Source: Actinomycetota bacterium (lineage in GTDB: Bacteria; Actinomycetota; Thermoleophilia; UBA2241). From it: a stretch of 9,310 nucleotides of DNA. Position numbers and translations under genes: made by a program. Where the stretch lies: contig PKYM01000152.1 in assembly GCA_003132645.1 (NCBI GenBank), positions 4,087 to 13,396 of the forward strand, read 5' to 3'. Under the pieces are notes generated by a model, which was not told the DNA's origin, searched no databases, and saw nothing but the letters and a program-made list of their open reading frames with translations. Shown piece by piece: positions 1 through 8,000 of this stretch (its first letter is position 1; every line of letters starts with the position of its first letter).

Positions 1-1349
1 GCGCGCACCAGCACGCCGTCGGCGGGCGCCCGCCCGGAGAACTTGAGTGAGCTGAAGGTGCCGGCCATGATGCCTCGCTCCTCGGCCCGCGGTACGACGA
101 AGCCGAAGCCGTGCAGGGGTCGCGCCACGTCGGCCCGCCGGTAGGCCAGCGAGACAGTGGCAGTGCTCACGTACGCGATCGACGCGAGATCGGCCGCTGC
201 CGATGGATCGATCTCTTGCAGCAGCTCGCCCGCCGCGAACGCCGGTCCCGCCAGAACGACAGCATCGACCACCCGTTCGGTGCCGTCCGAAAGGCGCAAC
301 CGGTAGCGCGGGTGGTCGCCGCCGGCGGCGCCGTGAGTGCCGGCCGCTTCGAGCGTTTGGCCACGAAGGGCGCCACTCACGCCGGCCGGTTCCAACGTCA
401 GAGCATCGACGGCCAGCCCGGTGCGCAGGTGATCGGCCGGCAGGTCGGCGACCACCGCGTCGACCAGGTCGGCGAGCCCGGTCCTGAACGACAGAAAATA
501 GGAGCGCGGACGGCGGGAAGTGGCCCCCTCCGGCGCGCCGGACACTGCGCTCGACGTCGCGTTGGACGTCGCGCTGGACCTCGCGCTGGACCTCGCGCTG
601 GACGCGGCGCTGGACGCGGCGATCGGAGCGCTCGCGGGAAAGTCGGCCGCCGGGCGCGGGCGCGCTGCGCGCGCCCGCGCCCGGCGCCTGCGGATCATGC
701 CGATGATCAGGCTGCGGTAATGGCGTTCCATCTCGAGGAACATCGGAAAGGTGGCCTGCACGCTCATCTGCTCGGGATCGCCGGCGTGGATGCCGGCCAC
801 GATCGGCTCGGCGACCTTAGCCAGGGCCTCGCGCCCCAATCGCCGCCGCACGAACACGCCGAGGCTTTCGTCTTCGTCGCCCCGGCCGCGCGGCAGCAGC
901 AGGTCGAGCCCTATGCGCAGCTTGCCTCTCCAGCTGATGAGGCTTGAGAGCGCGAACGGCACGAGCCGTGTCGGGACCATCAGGATGAGGCCCTCGGGCA
1001 GCTCGTGCAGGCGCCCGCCTGAGAAGACGTAGCTCTTGCGGATGTCCTCGTTGGAGTCGAGCAGCCGATCGTAGACGCCTACGGCGCGGGCGAGCTCCAT
1101 GGGCCAGGGTTTCTCGACGATGAACGAGTCGGGGCCGCCCTCGATGACAAAGCCGTCAATCCGCTCGGTCCGCACCTTGCCGCCGAGGTAGTCGGCGCGC
1201 TCGAACAAGACCCAGTCGAAGGGCGCCGCCGTGGCCGGGTCGGCGGCCGGGGCGGCAGCGGCGCGACGGAGAGTCTCGAGGGCATGGGCGGCTCCGAGGC
1301 CGGCCATGCCGCCCCCGATAACGGCGATGAGGGGGACGCGGTCGCTCAT
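1..1349 (-). CDS. hemY: Coproporphyrinogen/protoporphyrinogen oxidase, HemY/CgoX type (3' end cut by window edge)
   Basis: This FAD enzyme oxidises coproporphyrinogen III (or protoporphyrinogen IX) to the porphyrin, normally with O2 as acceptor. I read 449 codons; the C-terminus lies beyond the left edge. An N-terminal FAD-binding glycine motif (IGGGMAGLGAA, residues 11-21) and FE at 49-50 begin the fold. VIEGGPDSF (68-76), the family signature EPIVAGIHAGDP (181-192), LAGPAFAAGELL (366-377) and FGFVVPRAEERG (415-426) follow. The ATG at 1347-1349 overlaps the hemH stop as ATGA, so translation is probably coupled. Residues about 221-282 form an Arg/Ala/Ser/Pro-rich low-complexity insertion encoded by a hairpin and a 12-bp tandem repeat. 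A smaller Ala/Pro insertion lies at about 29-44. No stop or frame loss occurs across either, and conserved sequence resumes in frame. With hemE and hemH upstream and no hemN, the coproporphyrin (CgoX) role is preferred by context only. Confidence 0.93.
   Translation of the reverse strand, partial: MSDRVPLIAVIGGGMAGLGAAHALETLRRAAAAPAADPATAAPFDWVLFERADYLGGKVRTERIDGFVIEGGPDSFIVEKPWPMELARAVGVYDRLLDSNEDIRKSYVFSGGRLHELPEGLILMVPTRLVPFALSSLISWRGKLRIGLDLLLPRGRGDEDESLGVFVRRRLGREALAKVAEPIVAGIHAGDPEQMSVQATFPMFLEMERHYRSLIIGMIRRRRARARAARPRPAADFPASAPIAASSAASSARSSARSSATSNATSSAVSGAPEGATSRRPRSYFLSFRTGLADLVDAVVADLPADHLRTGLAVDALTLEPAGVSGALRGQTLEAAGTHGAAGGDHPRYRLRLSDGTERVVDAVVLAGPAFAAGELLQEIDPSAAADLASIAYVSTATVSLAYRRADVARPLHGFGFVVPRAEERGIMAGTFSSLKFSGRAPADGVLVR
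547..618. repeat. Six tandem copies of a 12-bp unit inside hemY
   Basis: On the plus strand the unit is gcgctggacnnn, with copies starting at 547, 559, 571, 583, 595 and 607 and a decayed seventh at 619. Copies 3 and 4 are identical, as are copies 5 and 6. The unit is a multiple of three, so it keeps the hemY frame and encodes a four-residue period of the kind Ser-Ser-Ala-Xaa at about residues 244-268. Paired identical copies look like recent slippage or unequal exchange. Confidence 0.93.
648..686. repeat. Perfect 18-bp inverted repeat with 3-nt loop inside hemY
   Basis: The arms at 648-665 and 669-686 are exact reverse complements made only of G and C, separated by tgc (666-668). I checked all 18 pairs. 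It lies inside the hemY coding sequence and encodes the Arg/Ala/Pro-rich stretch at about residues 222-234, which comes just before the tandem-repeat segment in the protein. No T-run follows on either strand, so it is not a typical terminator. Confidence 0.9.
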
Positions 1350-2265
1350 GTCGCGACGACCGGGTGCGGGGCGGGCCGCCCGGCCAGGTGACCGACCACG
1401 ATATCGGCGAGCGCCGCTATGAAGGGTGGCGAGTCGTTCAGGGCGTGACAGCGCAGGAAAGCCATGTCGCACGACGCGGCGACCTCGCGCAGCTCGATGT
1501 CGAGGTCGTAGAGCGTCTCGACGTGGTCGGAGACGAATCCGAGCGGCACGACCAGCAGCTTTCTCCAGCCCGCCTCGGCGAATTCGCGCACGGCGGTGGC
1601 GGCCTCGGGCTCGAGCCACTCGCCGCCGCGCCGCCCCTTGCTCTGGAAGGCCAGACGCCAGGTCCCCGGCATGAGGGCGGGCACCAGCCGGGAGGCGGTC
1701 TGCAGCAACTGGTCGACGTAGGGGTCGCCCGCCGTCACGGTCTCGAGCGGCACGTTGTGGGCGGTGAGCAGCAGCGCGAACTCGCTTGGGTCGGCGCCGT
1801 CGAGGGTCTCGTTGACACGATGGCTCAGCGCGGCCAGGTACCGGCTGTCGGCATACCAGCCGTCGAGCAGCGGCAGCTCCCCGTGGCCGGCCGCCGCGAG
1901 GGCCGCGCGATAGGCGCCCGTGGTGAGCCGCGACGAATACGGCGACAGGGGCAGCACGACCGTGTCGCGCGCGTCGAGCCCGGCTAGACACGCGGCGACT
2001 GTCGGTGCGCTGTACAAGAATCCGGGCCGCACGCGCACGCTCCCCCCGAGCCGCGTGCTCAGGACGGCCTGCAGGGCGGCGGCCTGCCGCCTCGTCATGT
2101 CGGGCAGCGGCGAGCCGCCACCGATCGCCTCGTAGCGGCGCACGACCGCCGCCAGCACCTCGGGCCGCGGCGGCGCGCCGGTCATGGCCACGATGAAGCG
2201 CCCGACATCGGCGACCGACTCGGGACCGCCGAAGGCCAGCAGAGCGACGTCGACGGGAGTCGCGC

Positions 2266-2269
<4 letters not shown>
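1346..2269 (-). CDS. hemH: Ferrochelatase, probably coproporphyrin III type (CpfC), with apparent CTG start
   Basis: This soluble enzyme inserts Fe2+ into coproporphyrin III (or protoporphyrin IX). From the proposed start it is 307 residues, close to the usual 310-340. Visible motifs are LLAFGGPES (residues 10-18, including the Phe at the position of Tyr13 in Bacillus HemH), IGGGSPL, TAHN with the presumed metal-site His171, GDPYVDQ, AFQSKG, GFVSDHVETLYDLDIE with presumed Glu251, and LNDSPPF. The LLAFGGPES block is upstream of the first in-frame GTG (2191), so that GTG cannot be the start. Going upstream, the only plausible initiator is CTG at 2267-2269. It overlaps the hemE TGA as CTGA and follows a purine-rich GGGGGAG in the hemE end. 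No in-frame ATG, GTG or TTG was found in the stretch checked. The hemY ATG overlaps its stop. The coproporphyrin assignment rests on gene order and the actinobacteria-like N-terminus. Confidence 0.9.
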
Positions 2270-3297
<1,028 letters not shown>

Positions 3298-3444
3298 GTG
3301 AGTCGTCTCCGCAGCAGGTCGGGTTCCACAGGGCGACACGTAGTCTAGCCCTAACGGTGGCTGCGAGCCGGTCGGCGCGACGGGTGCGAGCGTGCGACGG
3401 ACGCGAAGCGTGCGGTTGGTGCGACGGCAGCGACGCGCCGGGTG

Positions 3445-3783
3445 TCAGGCGCGCGGCTGGTACCCTTCGCCGAGCGCCGCGCGGCGGCAGGTCCGGCACA
3501 CGGAGACAGAGCGGGCGGTCAGCGGCGAGACCATGTGAAAATGGCCCGAGTGCACGCCGAGATGCGCGCCGCAGAGGTCGCAGAGAGCGTACTCGCGCGA
3601 CTCCGGACCAAGCGGCTGCGGCAGCACCCTCGGGGCAGGCTGACCGGCCGCCGGGGCGGTGATGAGAGACAACTTGGGCGATTCGCCCGGACTTGAGGCC
3701 GGGCCGGCCGGCGATCCGGTCAGCGCCGCAGGAAGCGCAGCCGGGTCAAGGTCTGGCGATCGTACGGAAGCATGCTGGACCAT
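3445..3783 (-). CDS. Small probable zinc-ribbon protein, function unknown
   Basis: I do not recognise a named family. The 112-residue product has two parts. Residues 1-60 are rich in Pro, Ala and Ser and look disordered. Residues 61-112 hold two Cys knuckles, C68-x2-C71 and C96-x2-C99, 24 residues apart, with His78, His81 and His83 between them in VHSGHFHMVSPL. The end is basic (CRTCRRAALGEGY). This spacing suits a C4 zinc ribbon, so a metal-binding or regulatory role is plausible, but that is inference. The ATG at 3781-3783 is chosen because AGGAG sits 6 bases upstream; a TTG at 3870 is in frame but lies inside the leader that can fold. The gene runs in the same direction as hemE, about 150 bases upstream of it, and may share its transcript. 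The compositional contrast between a low-complexity N-half and a constrained Cys/His-rich C-half argues for a real gene. Confidence 0.75.
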   Translation of the reverse strand: MVQHASVRSPDLDPAALPAALTGSPAGPASSPGESPKLSLITAPAAGQPAPRVLPQPLGPESREYALCDLCGAHLGVHSGHFHMVSPLTARSVSVCRTCRRAALGEGYQPRA

Positions 3784-3789
3784 GACACT

Positions 3790-3794
3790 CTCCT
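3790..3794 (-). promoter_or_regulatory. Ribosome-binding site that fixes the zinc-ribbon gene start
   Basis: The minus strand reads AGGAG followed by six bases (AGTGTC) and then ATG. This strong, well-spaced site decides the start at 3783 over the upstream in-frame TTG. It begins two bases after the last stem of the proposed leader structure. Confidence 0.8.
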
Positions 3795-3796
3795 GT

Positions 3797-3943
3797 CCGG
3801 TGGGGGGACCGTCGCCGCTGGTCTGGGGGGCCAGTGGGCGACGCGGGTTTTCCGGAGCGGTGGTTTTCAACTACCCGGCGTTTCGGCCCTGCAAACCCTT
3901 CGATTCGCAGGGAAAACGCGTGTTGCGAGGCCCTCCTTTCCGG
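3797..3943 (-). promoter_or_regulatory. Candidate structured leader RNA of the zinc-ribbon gene
   Basis: Hand-folding the minus-strand RNA gives a closed multi-branch structure. The outer helix is 3940-3943 with 3797-3800, continued by 3929-3936 with 3803-3810 (one A-C mismatch, one G-U). Inside are stem A, 3914-3919 with 3878-3883 plus 3907-3912 with 3887-3892 across a small internal loop. Stem B is 3873-3877 with 3844-3848. Stem C is 3837-3842 with 3811-3816 plus 3831-3834 with 3818-3821. The branches abut with zero or one unpaired base between A, B, C and the closing helix; a 9-nt linker precedes A. GGUUU in loop A (3893-3897) could also pair with AAACC in loop B (3862-3866). It matches no riboswitch class I know. 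GC-rich DNA folds easily by chance, so this stays a candidate. Confidence 0.45.
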
Positions 3944-3999
3944 GTCGAGAGCGCCATTCGTAAGATGAGTAGCTCCCTCAGGACTACGCTCCTTATTCC

Positions 4000-4011
4000 T
4001 ACCTGCAGGTA
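4000..4011. promoter_or_regulatory. Perfect 12-bp palindrome, possible operator
   Basis: TACCTGCAGGTA is an exact palindrome lying between the two divergent transcription units, just left of the AT-rich promoter stretch. Its place suggests a binding site for a dimeric repressor or activator. I cannot assign it to a known regulator family. Confidence 0.4.
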
Positions 4012-4023
4012 TGATAATCAATC

Positions 4024-4040
4024 CTTATTGGACAAATAAG
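4024..4040. promoter_or_regulatory. CTTATT-N5-AATAAG inverted repeat over the putative -35
   Basis: Six-base arms (4024-4029 and 4035-4040) flank GGACA. The dyad overlaps the TTGGAC hexamer proposed as the -35 of the hdr promoter. A second CCTTATT lies at 3991-3997, 32 bases upstream of the copy at 4023-4029, so two related half-sites may exist. Binding is inferred only from symmetry and position. Confidence 0.35.
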
Positions 4041-4057
4041 ACTAAGCTATCCACAAT
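4028..4057 (+). promoter_or_regulatory. Candidate sigma-70-type promoter for the hdr operon
   Basis: TTGGAC (4028-4033) and CACAAT (4052-4057) are 18 bases apart in the AT-rich patch and would start transcription about 25 bases before the hdrB ATG. An alternative -10 is TATGAT or GATAAT at 4010-4018, with no good -35. The match is only moderate. Confidence 0.35.
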
Positions 4058-4076
4058 GGAATCACCGTCCGCGATC

Positions 4077-4084
4077 AAGGGGAG
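4077..4084 (+). promoter_or_regulatory. Ribosome-binding site of hdrB
   Basis: AAGGGGAG lies directly before the ATG at 4087. Spacing is short if GGAG is the core, and better if AAGGGG pairs. It supports the chosen hdrB start. Confidence 0.65.
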
Positions 4085-4086
4085 CC

Positions 4087-5061
4087 ATGACGACGACTAC
4101 ACCTGACATCCCGGCCGTGACCGGCGGTGTGCTGCTCTTTCGCAGCTGCCTGATCTCGACTGAGTATCCCGGCGCCGAAGCGGCCACGAAGTGGCTCTTC
4201 GAGCGTTTCGGCATCGAGTACACCGTGCACCCCGAGCAGAGCTGCTGCACCGGCCTGGGCTACTACTCTGAGCTGGTGCCCGTGGCGACCTCGGTCGGGC
4301 TTGCCGCGCGCAACGCCTGCGTGGCCGTCGAAGACGGCCATCCCGTCATGAGTTACCTCTGCTCCACCTGCTATGCCATCAATAAGAAGGCGCGCAACAT
4401 CCTGCAGGTGCCCGAGTACCGCGCCGAGACCAACAAGGTGCTCGCCGGCATCGGCCGCGAGTACACGGACGAGGTCGCCGGCGCCATCCGCCACAGCCAC
4501 ACCATGGAGATCCTGTGGAGCGCCCACGACTCCATCCCCGATCTGATCAGGCGCCGTCTCGACGGCATCAAGGTCGCCACGCACCCCGCCTGCCACTACT
4601 GCAAGGTCTTTCCCGACGAGGTCGTCGGCGACAGCGAGAACTTCATGATCCCCGAAGACCTGCTCGAGGCCACCGGCGTCGTCAAGACCGGCCTCTACAA
4701 CGAGAAGACCACGCACTGCGGGGCCGGCTTTCGGCAGCGCTTCGTGAACCCCGCAATCTCGATGGCGGTCACGCGCGAGAAGCTTCGCCGTCTTTCCCAG
4801 GAACACATCGACGTGCTCGTGCACATGTGCCCGAACTGCGCCGTCCAGTTCGACCGCCACCACGAGATCATCGAGGACTCGTCGCACGAGAAGTACCCCT
4901 TCGTGCACCTCCACGTGCAGCAGCTCCTGGCGCTGGCCCTCGGGGCCGACCCCGATAAGGACTGCGGCGTGGCCTCGCACTCCCAGGACGTCGAACCGCT
5001 GCTCTCGCGCATCGGCGCGCGCAACAAAGTGACCGTGGCGACCGGGGCAGGACTGCCATGA
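4087..5061 (+). CDS. hdrB: Heterodisulfide reductase subunit B-like protein (two CCG domains, second one altered)
   Basis: HdrB proteins carry two unusual noncubane [4Fe-4S] clusters that reduce a disulfide (CoM-S-S-CoB in methanogens; often an unknown thiol or partner in bacteria). The protein is 324 residues. CCG domain 1 is complete: C21, C53-C54, C92 and C95 (C-x31-CC-x37-CxxC). Domain 2 has C169, then H210-C211 where the family expects CC, then C248 and C251. Thus THCGAG replaces the usual CCGAG, and an extra C172 sits in ACHYC. No membrane segment or signal peptide is seen, so it is cytosolic. The gene leads the operon, with a purine-rich site before the ATG; its stop overlaps the next start as ATGA, so coupled translation with HdrA is expected. 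The true substrate cannot be read from the sequence; the lack of methanogen genes argues against CoM-S-S-CoB. Confidence 0.9.
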   Translation: MTTTTPDIPAVTGGVLLFRSCLISTEYPGAEAATKWLFERFGIEYTVHPEQSCCTGLGYYSELVPVATSVGLAARNACVAVEDGHPVMSYLCSTCYAINKKARNILQVPEYRAETNKVLAGIGREYTDEVAGAIRHSHTMEILWSAHDSIPDLIRRRLDGIKVATHPACHYCKVFPDEVVGDSENFMIPEDLLEATGVVKTGLYNEKTTHCGAGFRQRFVNPAISMAVTREKLRRLSQEHIDVLVHMCPNCAVQFDRHHEIIEDSSHEKYPFVHLHVQQLLALALGADPDKDCGVASHSQDVEPLLSRIGARNKVTVATGAGLP

Positions 5062-8000
5062 GAGCCGGCGTCTTTCTTTGCCACTGCGGCGGCAACATCT
5101 CGGGCGTCCTCGACCTCGAGGACCTGGCCGCCGGCGTGCGCGGCCTCGACGGCGTCGTAGCCGTCGATATCAACCAGTTCCTGTGCGGCACCGAGGGCCA
5201 CGAGATGATCTCGAAGGCCGTCGAGGACCGCGGCCTCGATCATCTAGTGATCGCCTCGTGCTCGCCGCGCTTTCAGGGCCCGACCTTCGAGCGCATCGCC
5301 CGTGAGCTGCGCCTCGGCGAGAATGCCGTGGCCTTCGCCAACATCCGCGAGGGCTGCTCGTTCGTCCACAAGGACGAGCCCGCGCTCGCCCAGGAGAAGG
5401 CGCGCAAGATCGTGCGCGCCGCCGTCGCCCGCGCCCAGCACCAGTCCGATCTGCCGCGCTCGCGCACGTTCCTGCACCGCTCGGTTCTCGTGGTCGGCGG
5501 CGGCATCGCCGGCATGACGGCCGCCGAGGAACTCGCCGGCTCGGGCATCGAGGTGCACATGGTCGAGCAGTCGCCGAGCCTCGGCGGCTACATGGCGCGC
5601 CTCTCCAAGACCTTCCCGACCGAGGACTGCGCGATGTGCTCGCTGGCGCCGCGGCTGACAACCACGGCCCTCGAGTCGCGGGTGCACGTCCACAGCCTGA
5701 CCGAGGTCAGCGCGATCTCAGGCCCGCCCGGCGAGTTTCGCGTGACGCTGCGCCACAAGCCGCGCTACGTCACCGAGGCCTGCGTGGGCTGCGGCGAGTG
5801 CGAGCCCGTCTGCCCGGTGAGCTACGACAACGATTTCGACTTCGGCGTGGCCCAGCGGCGCGCCATCAACCGGCCCTTCGCCAACGCCGTGCCGGCCACC
5901 TTCCACGTCGAGCGTAAGGGCTGGTCGCCCTGCAAGACGGCCTGCGCCGTGCACACCTCGGCGCAGGGCTACGTCGCCCTGGTCGCCGCCGGACGCTTCG
6001 CCGAGGCCTACCGCGTGGCCGCCGAGCCCAACCCGTTCCCCAGCGTCTGCGGACGCATCTGCACACACCTCTGCGAGACCGCCTGCGCGCGCGGCACGGT
6101 CGACGAACCGGTCGCCATCGCCGCGCTCAAGCGCTTCGTGGCCGACGAGGTCGGACCCACCCTGGCGGTGTCGCCCGCTCCGGTCATCCACCCTGAGAAA
6201 GTGGCTGTTGTCGGCGGCGGGCCGGCCGGCCTGACCGCCGCTCGCGACCTCGCCGGGCTGGGCTACGCCACGACCGTCTTCGAAGCCCAGCCGGTCGCCG
6301 GTGGCATGCTGCGCACCGGCATCCCCGACTACCGTCTGCCCGGCGCGACCATCCAGCGCGAGATCGACCAGATCCTCGCCTTGGGCATCGAGCTGCGGCT
6401 TGGCCAGCGCGCCGGCACCGATTTCACGGTCGACGGCCTGCTCGACGACGGCTTCAGCGCTGTGTTTCTGGCCACCGGCCTGCAGCAGAGCGCCACGGTC
6501 GAGATCCCCGGCGCCGAGCTCGAGGGCGTCCAGCGCGCGGTCGAGCTGCTGCGCGAGATCAATCTCGAGCGCCCCGCGGCGGTCGGCGAGAAGGTCGTCG
6601 TGATCGGCGGCGGTGACGTCGCGCTCGACGCCGCCCGCAGCGCCATCCGCCTGCAGGTGGCCGCCGGCCGCGAGCCCGACGTGACGCTCGTCTACCGCCG
6701 CACCAACGTAGAGATGCCGGCCAACGTCACCGAGGTCGACGAGGCCCGCCAAGAGGGCCTCAAGGTCGAGTTCCTCGTGCAGCCGACCGAGATCGAAGGC
6801 GACGCCGGCAAGGTCGCCGGCCTGAAGCTGGTGCGTTGTGAGCTGGGCGACCCCGACGCCTCGGGTCGCCGCCAGCCGGTGGCCGTCGAGGGCTCGCAGT
6901 TCGCGCTCGAAGCGGACACCGTGATCTTCGCCGTCGGTCAGGCCATCGTCTCCGACTTTCTCACCGGCTGTGAGGGCGTGCGCCTCGAGAACGGCCAGAT
7001 CAGGATCGACCGCGACACCTGCATGACCGCACGGCCCGGTGTGTTCGCCGGCGGCGACGCGGCGACCACCGGTCTCTACACGGCAATCGAAGCGGTCGCC
7101 GCCGGCCGCCGTGCCGCCGCCGCGATCCACAACCACTTGCGCGGCGAGACGCTGCTGCCGGTCTGGGAAGACGAGCAGGACACGGCGCGCCCAAGCGACG
7201 ACGAGCTGGCCGCCATCGAATCCGGCCAGCGCGTCCCCATGCAGATGATCGACGGCCTGCGCCGTCGCGCCGACTGGCACGAGGTCTCACGGGGCTACGA
7301 CGCCGAGGAGGCCGTCGCCGAGGCGCGGCGCTGCCTGGCCTGCGCCGTGTGCTCGGACTGCGGTTCGTGCGTGCGCGCCTGTCCGTCGGGCGCCATCGAC
7401 CTGAACGAGCGCGAGTGGCGCGAGGAGATCTCCGTGGGCGCCGTGATCGTCGCCACCGGCCACCAGGAGTTCGACGCCCGCCGCAAGCTGCCGCTCGGCT
7501 TCGGGCGCTATCGCAACGTGTTGACCCAGAGCCAGCTCGCCCGCCTGCTGTCGGCGTCGGGCCCGACCGAAGGCGAGGTCTACCGGCCGTCCGACGGCGC
7601 CGTGCCGCGGAAGATCTTCATGCTGCAATGCGTCGGCTCGCGTGACTGCCAGACCACCGGCAACGAACACTGCTCGGCGATCTGCTGCCTGTTTGCCACG
7701 CTGCACGCCTCGCTGCTCCAGCAGCACTACCCCGACGCGGAGATCACCATCGGCTACACCGACATGCGTACGCCGGGCAAGGGTCACGAAGAGTACTACC
7801 GGCTCGTGCAGAGCCGCGGCGTGCGCTATGTGCGCGGTCGCGTCGGCGAGATCATCGAGGAGCCCGACGAGCGCCTGCGGGTACGCTTCGAGGACACCGT
7901 GACCGGGGTCAAAAACGAGGAGCTCTTCGACCTGGTCGTGCTTTCGGCCGGCCTCGAGGCGTCCGACGGCACGAAGCAGATCGCCCAGGTGGCCGGCCTG

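Larger units (their letters stand above)
3784..4086. other. Divergent intergenic region between the zinc-ribbon/haem block and the hdr operon
   Basis: This 303-base stretch contains no convincing gene. Its left part (to about 3945) is GC-rich and can fold into several adjacent stems on the minus strand. Its right part (about 3990-4060) is clearly AT-richer than anything else in the window and carries dyads and promoter-like hexamers. Both flanking genes start outwards from it, so it must hold control elements for two opposite transcripts unless the minus-strand genes start further in. Confidence 0.85.

Noticed and set aside
520..720. Plus-strand frame with a repeated Leu-Asp-Xaa-Ala pattern that resembles a repeat protein
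   Set aside because: It is the 12-bp array read on the wrong strand. The minus frame continues conserved HemY sequence on both sides.
2189..2191. GTG at 2191 as the start of ferrochelatase
   Set aside because: Conserved family sequence with the FGGP motif lies upstream in the same frame, so this start would remove part of the fold.
3340..3444. Imperfect gtgcgacgg-like repeats between hemE and the zinc-ribbon gene considered as a CRISPR or operator array
   Set aside because: Units vary in length and sequence, there are no regular spacers, and the pattern fits simple GC-rich drift.
3878..3919. Stem A considered as a transcription terminator
   Set aside because: No T-run follows the stem on either strand, and it lies between divergent starts, where no gene ends.
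4010..4029. GATAAT-type sequence considered as a Fur (iron) box or an FNR site
   Set aside because: Only one half matches the Fur pattern, and the TTGAT/ATCA spacing is wrong for FNR. Kept only as an unassigned dyad.
4075..4980. Minus-strand open frame of 301 codons
   Set aside because: It is antisense to hdrB, which has both cysteine domains in the plus frame; the minus product has no recognisable family features.
5718..7280. Long open frame (520 codons) on the minus strand
   Set aside because: It is antisense to the HdrA::GltD gene, whose motifs are unmistakable. The open frame results from GC-biased third codon positions and shows no recognisable domain.
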